Shown here: positions 18,021-25,816 of the stretch, piece after piece
Position numbering within the stretch: position 1 is the first letter of the stretch
Layout: each line of letters begins with the position of its first letter
Source of the DNA: Flavobacteriia bacterium
GTDB lineage: Bacteria; Bacteroidota; Bacteroidia; Flavobacteriales_D; Crocinitomicaceae
Assembly: GCA_026391005.1 (NCBI GenBank)
Contig: JAPLEV010000041.1
Span: forward strand, 1 to 49,452
Direction of reading: 5' to 3'
DNA length: 49,452 nt
The notes under the pieces: model-generated
Seen by the model: the letters and a program-made list of their open reading frames with translations, nothing else
Told to the model about the DNA's origin: nothing
Database searches by the model: none
Translations under genes and position numbers: made by a program

Positions 18021-19397
18021 ATGCGTCATTTACTTTTAACACTTTTATTTCCATCCCTTTTTTGGGCTCAAAAAGTACAACAGATAAATAATGATTCTAT
18101 ATTCATTCGCAGTGTATATGATGAAGCCCTTCTTCGCGGGAAAGCTTATGAGGATCTTAGGGAACTTTGTAAAAATGTTGGTCATCGCTTAACAGGTTCA
18201 GCAGAGGCAGCAATGGCGGTAAAATGGAGTGAGGAGAAAATGAAAAGCTATGGATTCGATCAAGTTTACTTGCAAGCGATAAAGGTTCCACATTGGGAAA
18301 GAGGGAATACAGAAAGTGCCTGGTACACCGACAGCGATGGAGCACTTCACAAACTACACATTCTAGCTTTAGGTGGTTCAATTAGTACTAATGGCTTACT
18401 TAACGCCCCCCTTATTGAATTTAAAACCTTTGAATCCTTAAAAAAAGCGAAAAGAAAGGACATTGAAGGAAAAATTGTATTTATCAATCAAGAAATGGAT
18501 GCAGCACAAATCCAAACCTTCAAGGCGTATGGTGGATGCTATCCAATTAGAGGAGAAGGTGCTATCGAGTCATCGAAACTTGGTGCTGTAGGAGTAATTA
18601 TTCGATCTTTAGGGATGCCAGAAGATGATTTTCCACACACTGGATCCATGAAATACGATAGTACAGTGAGTAAAATACCAGCAGCAGCCATTTCAACCCA
18701 TGATGCTGAAACCTTGTCCAAAGAAATAAATAAAGGAAAGGTCAAGCTTTACATGGAATTAGATTGTCGTTTATTTCCTGATGCTGACTCCTATAATGTA
18801 ATTGCGGAAATGAAAGGAAATAAAAGTAATGAAATAATCACTTTTGGAGGACACCTGGATTCCTGGGACACCGGTGAAGGCGCACATGATGATGGAGCAG
18901 GTGTAATTCATTGTTTGGAAGCATTACGAATATTAAAAACATTAAAATATGAACCAGTACACACCTTACGTGTTGTCTTTTTTATGAATGAAGAAAATGG
19001 CAATATGGGTGGAAAAACCTATGCTAGTTGGTCTAAAAATAATGGGGAAATACAGTATGCTGCACTAGAAAGTGATCGCGGTGGATTTGCACCAAGAGGA
19101 TTTGGAGTTGATGGAAATTCCGAACAAGTTAATCATCTAAAGAGTTTTGAGTCATTATTCAACACGTATGATTTAGACCAATGGGGAAAAGGTGGCGGAG
19201 GTGTTGACATTGGACCATTAAAAGATTACTTTCCTTCCATTCCTCTTTATGGATTTATTCCAGATTCACAACGCTATTTTGATTTTCATCATGCCCCAAG
19301 TGATGTGTTTGAGAATGTGAATAAGCGTGAATTAGAATTGGGAGCCGCTGCGATAAGTTCGTTTATATATTTAATCGATACACATCCACGTGACTGA
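18021..19397 (+). CDS. M28 family metallopeptidase (carboxypeptidase Q-like)
   Basis: A secreted or periplasmic zinc peptidase. A signal peptide (MRHLLLTLLFPSLFWAQK) precedes a PA-type insert (GALHKLHILALGG, GKIVFINQEM, GAVGVIIRSLG). The M28 domain follows: FGGHLDSWDTGEGAHDDGAG gives zinc His278 and bridging Asp290, FFMNEENG gives catalytic Glu324 and ligand Glu325, ALESDRGGFAPRGFG carries the next Asp, and DFHHAPSDVF the last His. All five ligands are present, so it should be active, probably as an amino- or carboxypeptidase for short peptides. 458 residues, no sorting tail. It is alone on its strand here, convergent to the small cysteine proteins. Confidence 0.9.
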   Translation: MRHLLLTLLFPSLFWAQKVQQINNDSIFIRSVYDEALLRGKAYEDLRELCKNVGHRLTGSAEAAMAVKWSEEKMKSYGFDQVYLQAIKVPHWERGNTESAWYTDSDGALHKLHILALGGSISTNGLLNAPLIEFKTFESLKKAKRKDIEGKIVFINQEMDAAQIQTFKAYGGCYPIRGEGAIESSKLGAVGVIIRSLGMPEDDFPHTGSMKYDSTVSKIPAAAISTHDAETLSKEINKGKVKLYMELDCRLFPDADSYNVIAEMKGNKSNEIITFGGHLDSWDTGEGAHDDGAGVIHCLEALRILKTLKYEPVHTLRVVFFMNEENGNMGGKTYASWSKNNGEIQYAALESDRGGFAPRGFGVDGNSEQVNHLKSFESLFNTYDLDQWGKGGGGVDIGPLKDYFPSIPLYGFIPDSQRYFDFHHAPSDVFENVNKRELELGAAAISSFIYLIDTHPRD

Positions 19398-19438
19398 AAT
19401 AGACATTGTTTTTCAGTGTGACAAAGCAACTAAAAAAC

Positions 19439-19705
19439 CTATTTAGTAATTCTTAAAAGTTCAGGATAAGAGGTACAAGTATTAAAATCAGCAGCTGTTT
19501 TGTTTTTTAGTAAAGACATACATTTAGCCGCTTCTATTCCATATTGATCGCTAATAGCTCTAATCTTCAAAGGTTCCCCATTAGCTGCTTCTATCTCTTT
19601 TGCAAGCTCCAAATTTAAATCGATACAGTCACAAATTTCAGATCTACCGCAAGAAAATAAAGCTAAAACAAAGAAGGAAAAAACTAAGTAATTTAAATAT
19701 CTCAT
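19439..19705 (-). CDS. Small cysteine-containing lipoprotein (family copy 1)
   Basis: A lipoprotein signal (VFSFFVLALFSCG, lipid Cys19) is followed by SEICDCIDLNLELAKEI, AAKCMSLL and NTCTSYPELL. The pattern C-D/N-C-x-D, then a middle Cys, then C-x-S-Y is shared with the genes at 19737 and 20195, so the three are related. Four conserved Cys in a periplasmic protein suggest two disulfides or a metal site. I do not recognise a named family. It is the last gene of the minus-strand group that begins with leucine dehydrogenase. Confidence 0.75.
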   Translation of the reverse strand: MRYLNYLVFSFFVLALFSCGRSEICDCIDLNLELAKEIEAANGEPLKIRAISDQYGIEAAKCMSLLKNKTAADFNTCTSYPELLRITK

Positions 19706-19736
19706 CTAGTTTTAAAAATTAACCTGAATTTAGCTA

Positions 19737-20147
19737 TTAATTTTGCATTTTTTGCAACTTCTTGTAGGAAGAACATTTTTCCAATTCTTTTTGTACCGCA
19801 TTCTGGTCCCCGTTTTTACCAGCAAAGACTTTTTCACACATTTCAATATCGGATCTATATTTGTTTTGAATAACCTGAATTTTCTTTGGATCACCTTTTG
19901 CAGCGAGTGCTTCATTTGTATAAGCTAAATAAGCATCGGAGCAGTTACAAATCTCTGATCCTTTTAGTAGGGTTGTGATAATCATTATCAAAGCAAATAG
20001 AATGGCAGCACCATTAAAAATTAACCACATAGTGCCTGCTTGGGTTAAGTTTTTATTTTCTAGTTCCTTTCCAGCGGATCTCAATTTTAAACCGATAATA
20101 ATTAGAAGAGCAAGAACTGAAATTAAGTAAATGTAAGTTGAGATCAT
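19737..20147 (-). CDS. Membrane-anchored cysteine protein (family copy 2)
   Basis: Two hydrophobic helices (IYLISVLALLIIIGL, 5-19, and MWLIFNGAAILFALIMII, about 40-58) replace the lipobox of its two neighbours. The soluble tail then shows SEICNCSDAYLAYTNEAL, IEMCEKVF and EKCSSYKKLQ, the same C-x-C ... C ... C-x-S-Y layout. The anchoring mode has changed but the extracytoplasmic domain is conserved, which suggests the domain itself is what matters. Function unknown; spacing to the flanking copies is 31 and 47 bases, consistent with co-transcription. Confidence 0.75.
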   Translation of the reverse strand: MISTYIYLISVLALLIIIGLKLRSAGKELENKNLTQAGTMWLIFNGAAILFALIMIITTLLKGSEICNCSDAYLAYTNEALAAKGDPKKIQVIQNKYRSDIEMCEKVFAGKNGDQNAVQKELEKCSSYKKLQKMQN

Positions 20148-20194
20148 TGGATTAAAATTTAAAAGATAAAATTACACAAATTATGGTTTAAGAG

Positions 20195-20482
20195 CTATTT
20201 TTTTTTGTTAATTGAAACAAAATTAAGGTAAGAGTCACAATTTTTAGAGGCATCATTGATTGCTTCTTTTTTATTGTTGCTTAAATTTTCGAACATTTCA
20301 TTACAGATCCTAATTTCGTTTTGGTGAGTTTTAGTATAATTAGCAATCAGCGAGTCATTGAATTTTGTCTTATTAAAAATTTCAATACTCAAATCCATAC
20401 AATCACAAACTTGCGGCTCAGTGCACGAAAAGAATAATAAAAAACCGAAAAATAAGAAAATGAACCCTATTGGTTTTGCCAT
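20195..20482 (-). CDS. Small cysteine-containing lipoprotein (family copy 3)
   Basis: The lipoprotein signal FFGFLLFFSCT gives lipid Cys20, then PQVCDCMDLSIEIFNKT, IRICNEMF and KNCDSYLNFV repeat the C-x-C ... C ... C-x-S-Y layout of the two genes downstream. Lys-rich C-terminus. It starts 3 bases after the yajC stop, so it is probably in the same transcript as yajC and nusB. No known function; envelope location is inferred from the signal. Confidence 0.75.
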   Translation of the reverse strand: MAKPIGFIFLFFGFLLFFSCTEPQVCDCMDLSIEIFNKTKFNDSLIANYTKTHQNEIRICNEMFENLSNNKKEAINDASKNCDSYLNFVSINKKK

Positions 20483-20485
20483 AAA

Positions 20486-20794
20486 TTAGCTTGGCATTAT
20501 TTGTTCATCAGTTGAAGAGGCAATCGCAGATTTTTCTAAGCGTAATTTACTTCCTTCGGAATTTATTAAAACTGTTGACTCTGCTACTTCCAATATTTTT
20601 CCATGAACTCCACCAATGGTAATCACTTTTTGACCTACTGCCAGATTTTCCCGAAATTTCTTTGCCTCTTTTTGTTTTTTCATATTCGGGCGTATCATAA
20701 AAAAATAGAAAATAACAATCATTATTACAATCATTATTATACTTGATGCCCCACTATTCCCTGCTGGTGGTTGTACATTTGCTAAAATTTCCAT
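20486..20794 (-). CDS. yajC: Preprotein translocase subunit YajC
   Basis: A small inner-membrane accessory of the SecDF-YajC complex. One membrane helix ([17 protein letters not shown], about 18-34), then [36 protein letters not shown], the family's core. 102 residues is normal. It lies 17 bases after the DUF1573 gene, matching the nusB-DUF1573-yajC order common in Flavobacteriia. Confidence 0.95.
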   Translation of the reverse strand: MEILANVQPPAGNSGASSIIMIVIMIVIFYFFMIRPNMKKQKEAKKFRENLAVGQKVITIGGVHGKILEVAESTVLINSEGSKLRLEKSAIASSTDEQIMPS

Positions 20795-20811
20795 AAACTA
20801 CTTTATTTAAA

Positions 20812-21201
20812 TTATTTAATTACTCCTTTAATCATTAAAACCGTTGTATTAGGTTCTGTATTTGTCATTATCGTTACTGATTTACTAACATTTTTAGTGT
20901 TTAACTTATCAGTCATTACTTGCGCTATAATTTCACCTGTTTGTCCTGGTTGTATTGGCTTTTCAGGTTTATGAGGCACTGTACACGAACAAGATGGCCT
21001 TACTTCACCAAAAACTAAGGGATAATCCCCTGTATTTTTGACCTTAAATTTTGCGTTTATTACCTCACCTTTAATAACGTTTCCTGCGTCATAAACTAAA
21101 TTAACCTCCATGGTTGTTTTTTGTCCTACAACTAATTTTTTATTGTCTTCACAAGAAAAGATTAAAAAACTTATGGCTAAAAATAAAAGTGTTTTTTTCA
21201 T
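20812..21201 (-). CDS. DUF1573 domain lipoprotein
   Basis: The lipobox LIFSCED gives lipid Cys17. The domain is an Ig-like fold with the DUF1573 hallmark VRPSCSCTVPHKPEKPIQPG (about 81-100), preceded by AKFKVKNTGDYPLVF and followed by VTIMTNTEPNTTVLMIKG. Function is unknown; such domains are extracytoplasmic and often next to Sec components in this phylum, as here with yajC. Confidence 0.9.
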   Translation of the reverse strand: MKKTLLFLAISFLIFSCEDNKKLVVGQKTTMEVNLVYDAGNVIKGEVINAKFKVKNTGDYPLVFGEVRPSCSCTVPHKPEKPIQPGQTGEIIAQVMTDKLNTKNVSKSVTIMTNTEPNTTVLMIKGVIK

Positions 21202-21210
21202 AATTAATTA

Positions 21211-22158
21211 TTAATTAATCAAACCTCTACCGGTTTTTATTATTTTTTTCTCCAAAGTTAACTTTCCTATTGCTTTATCCAAAATTCCGTTGATAAATAA
21301 ATTACTTTTAGGAGTGCTATAGAATTTTGATATTTCAATGTATTCATTCAAGGTAACCTTGGTGGGAATACTCGGAAAAACCTGAAGCTCAGTCAATCCC
21401 ATTTTTAAGAGCAACATATCCATTTTTGCGATTCTATCCAATTCCCAGTTATCGGCCAATTCACCGATCAATAATTCATTCTCACTATTTCTTAGAATCG
21501 TTTTTCTGAATAATTCAATCACAAATTCCTTTTCGTCATCATTCTCTTTAAATAAAGGTAAAGGCATAAAAGTTTCTCCCTTATTTATTCCTTTTAACGA
21601 TTTCAAAACCATTGAGCAACAAAGGTCTAAATCATCTAACCAATTGATACTTTTCTCTTCAAAAAAATTATATAACAAAGAAGAATTGGCAATATCATCT
21701 TTAAAGACTGAAAGTGCAAAAGCACGATCTTCGTCAAATCCAGATGCGTCATTGTTCATGAACGCAAAATACGTTTCATTTTCTAGTGTATGTTGCCAAA
21801 TTTTACGAAAAAGCTCTTGATTTTCAACACCCATCCAGTTCACTTTTCTCTTATTACACAGAGAATTTAAGTTAGTTGAATTCTCCAATACCTTAATAAG
21901 TTGATTATCCACGAATTTACGGTTAGGATGTAAATCATCCTCAGATGGCCGTATTTTTTTCTTTTTGTCTGATAATTTGTTTTCAGCGGCTCTTTTAAGT
22001 TCTGGCAGACTAAGTAATAAATATAAATACATATCATACATTCTTTCTATAGTCAGCAACAACTCTTTTTCAGCTTTAGGGAAATTATCTTCCTCAGACT
22101 GGTAAAAAGCATAAAGTAATTGTAGCACTTTGATCCGAAGATGTCGTCTATTTAACAT
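21211..22158 (-). CDS. nusB: Transcription antitermination factor NusB (long Bacteroidota form)
   Basis: NusB works with NusE (S10) in antitermination of rRNA operons. The N-terminus MLNRRHLRIKVLQLLYAFYQ is the NusB signature helix, but a ~150-residue variable region is inserted before the C-terminal half, where ELADNWELDRIAKMDMLLLKMGLTELQVF and PTKVTLNEYIEISKFYSTPKSNLFINGILDK complete the domain. At 315 residues it is about twice the Escherichia coli length, as usual in this phylum. Its start overlaps the leucine dehydrogenase end by 7 bases. Confidence 0.9.
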   Translation of the reverse strand: MLNRRHLRIKVLQLLYAFYQSEEDNFPKAEKELLLTIERMYDMYLYLLLSLPELKRAAENKLSDKKKKIRPSEDDLHPNRKFVDNQLIKVLENSTNLNSLCNKRKVNWMGVENQELFRKIWQHTLENETYFAFMNNDASGFDEDRAFALSVFKDDIANSSLLYNFFEEKSINWLDDLDLCCSMVLKSLKGINKGETFMPLPLFKENDDEKEFVIELFRKTILRNSENELLIGELADNWELDRIAKMDMLLLKMGLTELQVFPSIPTKVTLNEYIEISKFYSTPKSNLFINGILDKAIGKLTLEKKIIKTGRGLIN

Positions 22159-23225
22159 TTATTTATTTTAACGATTCCTACTGCCTCTATTCTTTCTTCG
22201 GCGATTTGATTAGCGATTTGATAACTTGGCAAGTTTTCTTCTTTTGAACGTTGAATGATATTTAAAATCGTCGTATAAATTTCGCCAGCTTTAACATGCG
22301 CCCATTCCGATGATAGCCCCTCTAATTCGGTGAAACAATTAATAACACCGCCTGCATTAATTGTGTAATCAGGGGCATAAATAATTCCACGTTTCATCAC
22401 TTCTAAACCGTGCTTTTTTTCATCAAACAATTGATTATTTGCCGCTCCAGCAATTATCGAACAGGACAAACGCTGGAGTGTATCATCGTTTATGGTTGCA
22501 CCCATAGCACAAGGCGCGTATATATCCATAGGAACATCGTAAATTTCGTCAGGTGCTACTACTTTCGCATTATATTGCTTGGAAACACGCAAAAGGGTTT
22601 CTTCGTGAATATCTGTAATAATTACCTTGGCCTGTTCCGCCGACAAATGCTTTACTAAATATTCACCTACATGACCAACGCCTTGCACAGCGATAGTTTT
22701 ACCCGCCAAAGAATCTGATCCAAACTGCACTTTTGCACACGCTTTCATGCCCATGTATACACCATAAGCCGTTACAGGAGATGGATCGCCGCTTTTACCG
22801 GGTAAGCCCGCCACATAATTTGTTTCCATATTTACCCATTGCATATCAGAGGGTGAAATTCCAACGTCTTCCGCAGTAATATAGTTACCCGCCAAACTTT
22901 CAACAAATTTCCCAAACCGTCTAAACAAAGCTTCTGATTTCATCGACCTTGAATCACCAATGATGACAGCTTTTCCGCCACCTAGGTTTAATCCAGAAAT
23001 TGAATTTTTGTAGGTCATGCCTTTCGACAAACGAAGAACATCATTTAATGCTTCCATTTCATTTGAATAGGACCACATTCTTGTCCCTCCAAGAGCAGGA
23101 CCTAATGTCGTGTTGTGAATAGCAATAATTGCCTTAAGCCCAGTTAATGGATCATTACAAAACAAAACCTGTTCGTGTCCCATGGTGGACATTTTTGAAA
23201 TAATGGGATTTTCAGTTGAACTCAT
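22152..23225 (-). CDS. Leucine dehydrogenase (Glu/Leu/Phe/Val dehydrogenase family)
   Basis: Catalyses NAD-dependent deamination of leucine and other branched-chain amino acids to keto acids. LGPALGGTRMW and GLNLGGGKAVIIGD carry the substrate-binding Gly-rich loop with catalytic Lys85; AEDVGISPSDMQWV follows. The Rossmann loop VQGVGHVGEYLVKHL and YAPCAMGATIND then AGAANNQL complete the NAD domain. 357 residues fits Leu dehydrogenase better than the 440-residue glutamate enzymes. It heads the minus-strand group with nusB, DUF1573 and yajC, and is divergent from the ABC exporter. Confidence 0.92.
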   Translation of the reverse strand: MSSTENPIISKMSTMGHEQVLFCNDPLTGLKAIIAIHNTTLGPALGGTRMWSYSNEMEALNDVLRLSKGMTYKNSISGLNLGGGKAVIIGDSRSMKSEALFRRFGKFVESLAGNYITAEDVGISPSDMQWVNMETNYVAGLPGKSGDPSPVTAYGVYMGMKACAKVQFGSDSLAGKTIAVQGVGHVGEYLVKHLSAEQAKVIITDIHEETLLRVSKQYNAKVVAPDEIYDVPMDIYAPCAMGATINDDTLQRLSCSIIAGAANNQLFDEKKHGLEVMKRGIIYAPDYTINAGGVINCFTELEGLSSEWAHVKAGEIYTTILNIIQRSKEENLPSYQIANQIAEERIEAVGIVKINKC

Positions 23226-23290
23226 GTAAATTGACTAAATAAATAGGGTACATTTTTATAATTGATTCATTCACATTAATAACGATTGGT

Positions 23291-23298
23291 TACTTTTG
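23291..23298 (+). promoter_or_regulatory. -7 promoter box deciding the exporter start
   Basis: TACTTTTG matches TAnnTTTG exactly. An in-frame TTG codon at 23286 lies just upstream of it and so cannot be the start; transcription beginning a few bases after this box leaves the ATG at 23337 as the first start codon, with a leader of about 30 bases. The nearest TTG upstream is 26 bases away, longer than usual for a -33 box. Confidence 0.55.
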
Positions 23299-23336
23299 CA
23301 CTGTCGTATTTCAAGCGCAAATTTAGAAAATTATCC

Positions 23337-25097
23337 ATGAAGTCACTTCGCCACCTTAATAAATATTTCATCAAATATAAATGGCGATTTATTTTCGGAA
23401 TTTTATTTACCATTATTAGTAATTATTTCGGTGTTAAAATGCCTGTTTACGTCAAAGATACTATTGATGCATTAATGACCAATGTTTCCATTCGAACAAC
23501 AAGTGATGCCGTTTATTTATCTTTAAAAATCGGAGGTATATACATCCTCTTATCCTTTGCAAAAGGTTTTTTTCTTTTTCTCATGCGCCAAACGATCATC
23601 GTAATGTCGCGGCATATTGAATTCGATTTAAAAAATGAGATCTTCAAACATTACCAAAAATTAGATGTCGCATTCTTTAAAAAAAATAAAACAGGAGACT
23701 TAATGAATAGGATTTCTGAGGATGTAGGCTTGGTAAGAATGTATTTGGGACCTGGAATTATGTACACCATTAATTTAATTGTTTTGGTGACTATGATCAT
23801 TATACAAATGGTTCAAATTAGCCCAATTTTAACCTTATACGTGCTTATTCCCCTACCTGTAATGTCCATTATTATATACAAAGTATCAACTAAGATGAAT
23901 AAGCTAAGCGGCATGGTACAATCCGAACAATCAACCATTTCAACCATTGCGCAAGAAACCTTCGCCGGAATAGCTGTTATAAAAGCATATAACCGAGGGA
24001 ACGAAACGGGGAATAAAATGAATGAATCGGCCGATAACTATAAGCGTAGAAGTATGCAGTTAGTATTAACCAACGCATTGTTTATGCCCACCATTTTATT
24101 TCTAATTGGTATAAGTACCATTTTAGCTATTTATATTGGCGGAGTAATGACCTATGAGAAAGAACTTTCCTTGGGTGGCATTGTCGCTTTTATATTTTTT
24201 GTTACGAACTTGACATGGCCTTTTGCTAGTATTGGATGGGTCACATCAATAATTCAAAGGGCTGCTGCTTCACAAAAAAGAATTAATGAGTTTTTACAGG
24301 AAAGCCCATCAATTATAAATACCAACTTCGACCCTAAAGCTGTTGTTGGGGAAATTAGTTTTGAAAACGTTTCATTTACATACAGTAATACAGGAATAAC
24401 TGCGCTCCAAAATATAAGCTTTAAGATTAAAAAAGGGGATACACTCGCTATTTTAGGCCATACCGGCTCTGGAAAATCAACAATATTGAGCCTTTTACTT
24501 CGCCAATTTGATGTGGAATCCGGAAAAATAACCGTAGATGGGCAATCTATACAAGATACTAATTTAGACGAACTCAGAGGTCAAAGTGGAATGGTTCCTC
24601 AGGATGTATTCTTATTTTCGGACACCATAAAAAACAACATTTTATTTGGTTCTAAAAATGATTCAGCAACAGAGGCGGAAATAATTGGTGCCTTAACCGA
24701 CGCTCACGTTTATCATAATATTATTGAATTTCCAGATGGTATCGAAACGGAATTAGGGGAACGAGGCGTCAATTTAAGTGGTGGCCAAAAACAGCGAATA
24801 AGCATCGCGAGGGCCTTGATAAACAATCCTGTCTTATTGCTTTTAGACGATTGTCTGTCAGCCGTAGATACCGAGACAGAGGAAATGATATTAAAGAATC
24901 TAGCTAAAAGAAATGGAGACCGAACCACTATTATCGTAAGTCATCGAATTTCAACCATACGAAATGCCACAAAAATCATCGTTTTAGAAGAAGGTAAAAT
25001 TGTAGAAACAGGAAATCATGAAAGCTTATTAGCGAACAATGGCACCTACACAGCAATGTATCAAAAGCAACTTATTGAAGGGGATACAGAAGCATGA
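23337..25097 (+). CDS. ABC exporter, fused membrane and ATPase domains (MsbA-like)
   Basis: A half-transporter of the type that exports lipids or small molecules. From ATG 23337 the N-terminal domain shows about six membrane helices (FIFGILFTIISNYFGV, GIYILLSFAKGFFLFLM, IMYTINLIVLVTMIII and others) with the coupling segment KTGDLMNRISEDV. The ATPase domain begins at ISFENVSFTY, with Walker A GHTGSGKST, Q-loop GMVPQDVFLFSDTI, signature NLSGGQKQRISIARAL and Walker B LLLLDDCLSAVD, then H-loop SHR. It would work as a homodimer in the inner membrane. Note DDC in place of the usual DEP in Walker B: D-D keeps an acidic residue where the catalytic Glu normally sits, which may slow hydrolysis. It overlaps the phosphoesterase by 4 bases. 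Confidence 0.93.
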   Translation: MKSLRHLNKYFIKYKWRFIFGILFTIISNYFGVKMPVYVKDTIDALMTNVSIRTTSDAVYLSLKIGGIYILLSFAKGFFLFLMRQTIIVMSRHIEFDLKNEIFKHYQKLDVAFFKKNKTGDLMNRISEDVGLVRMYLGPGIMYTINLIVLVTMIIIQMVQISPILTLYVLIPLPVMSIIIYKVSTKMNKLSGMVQSEQSTISTIAQETFAGIAVIKAYNRGNETGNKMNESADNYKRRSMQLVLTNALFMPTILFLIGISTILAIYIGGVMTYEKELSLGGIVAFIFFVTNLTWPFASIGWVTSIIQRAAASQKRINEFLQESPSIINTNFDPKAVVGEISFENVSFTYSNTGITALQNISFKIKKGDTLAILGHTGSGKSTILSLLLRQFDVESGKITVDGQSIQDTNLDELRGQSGMVPQDVFLFSDTIKNNILFGSKNDSATEAEIIGALTDAHVYHNIIEFPDGIETELGERGVNLSGGQKQRISIARALINNPVLLLLDDCLSAVDTETEEMILKNLAKRNGDRTTIIVSHRISTIRNATKIIVLEEGKIVETGNHESLLANNGTYTAMYQKQLIEGDTEA

Positions 25098-25594
25098 AAC
25101 GAATAGGTTTACTTTCCGATACGCACGGTTATTTGGATCCGCGAATAGTTGAACATTTTAAAGACGTGGATGAAATTTGGCATGCTGGCGATATCGGATC
25201 GTTAGAAGTGCTGGATCAACTCCGGGCATTCAAACCCACAAGGGCAGTATTTGGAAATATTGATGATCATTTGATTCGACGAGAAACACAATTAAACGAA
25301 CGTTTTACTATAGAAAATATCGAAGTTTTGATGACTCATATTGGTGGAAGACCAGGTAATTATTCAAAACCAGCATTAGAAGAACTGACAAAAAATGGCA
25401 CTCCAGCGCTATTTGTTTGTGGACATTCACACATAACATTAGTCCAGATGGATAAACGTTTTAATATGCTATGGATGAATCCTGGCGCATGCGGAATCAA
25501 AGGTTTTCATGCTGTTCGAACCCTACTTCGTTTTTCAATTACAGGAGATAAATTTCATGATCTTGAAGTAATTGAATTAGGAAAAAGAGCTTAA
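25094..25594 (+). CDS. YfcE/MJ0936-type metallophosphoesterase
   Basis: A small cytosolic metal-dependent phosphodiesterase. The calcineurin-like motifs are all there: LLSDTHGYLD (D-x-H), HAGDIGSLEVL (G-D), VFGNIDD (G-N-x-D, the family's GNHE position), MTHIGGRPG (H) and CGHSHI (G-H-x-H). 166 residues is the family length. ATGA overlap with the exporter indicates translational coupling. Substrate unknown. Confidence 0.9.
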   Translation: MKRIGLLSDTHGYLDPRIVEHFKDVDEIWHAGDIGSLEVLDQLRAFKPTRAVFGNIDDHLIRRETQLNERFTIENIEVLMTHIGGRPGNYSKPALEELTKNGTPALFVCGHSHITLVQMDKRFNMLWMNPGACGIKGFHAVRTLLRFSITGDKFHDLEVIELGKRA

Positions 25595-25597
25595 AAA

Positions 25598-25816
25598 TTA
25601 TTTTGTATCAATCCCAATACTTTGGAGCTCCTCAAGCGAAATGGTAGGCGGAAAAATCCCCTGGTCTAGTTTACCTTTAATAATTTCAGCTGCTTTTTGC
25701 GCTTGCTCTTTAGATGAAAAAGCACGAACCCCCTGAACAGCTGGTATGTGTGTTTGATTGATAACCATAGCTCCATCTTTCCATACTTCATACCCCCACC
25801 CTAATGAATTTTCTCG
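25598..25816 (-). pseudogene. DUF4907 gene lacking its 5' end
   Basis: The open frame reads GWGYEVWKDGAMVINQTH, then IPAVQGVRAFSSKEQAQ, KAAEIIKGKLDQGIFPPTIS, LEELQSIGIDTK, a good match to the DUF4907 C-terminal ~70 residues (W/FGYE..., IPA..G...F, A...A..I..K, LEEL). An in-frame TAG at 25817-25819 closes it upstream and there is no signal peptide; the only ATG (25766-25768) lies after the first conserved strand. The opening residues overlap, in another frame, the last codons of the sugar dehydrogenase gene. It seems a deletion removed the N-terminus and joined the two genes. It could still make a ~56-residue fragment by reinitiation. Confidence 0.65.

Noticed and set aside
19393..19417. Inverted repeat ACTGAAA/TTTCAGT after the M28 gene as a terminator
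   Set aside because: The stem is only 7 AT-rich pairs and there is no T-run after it on either strand.
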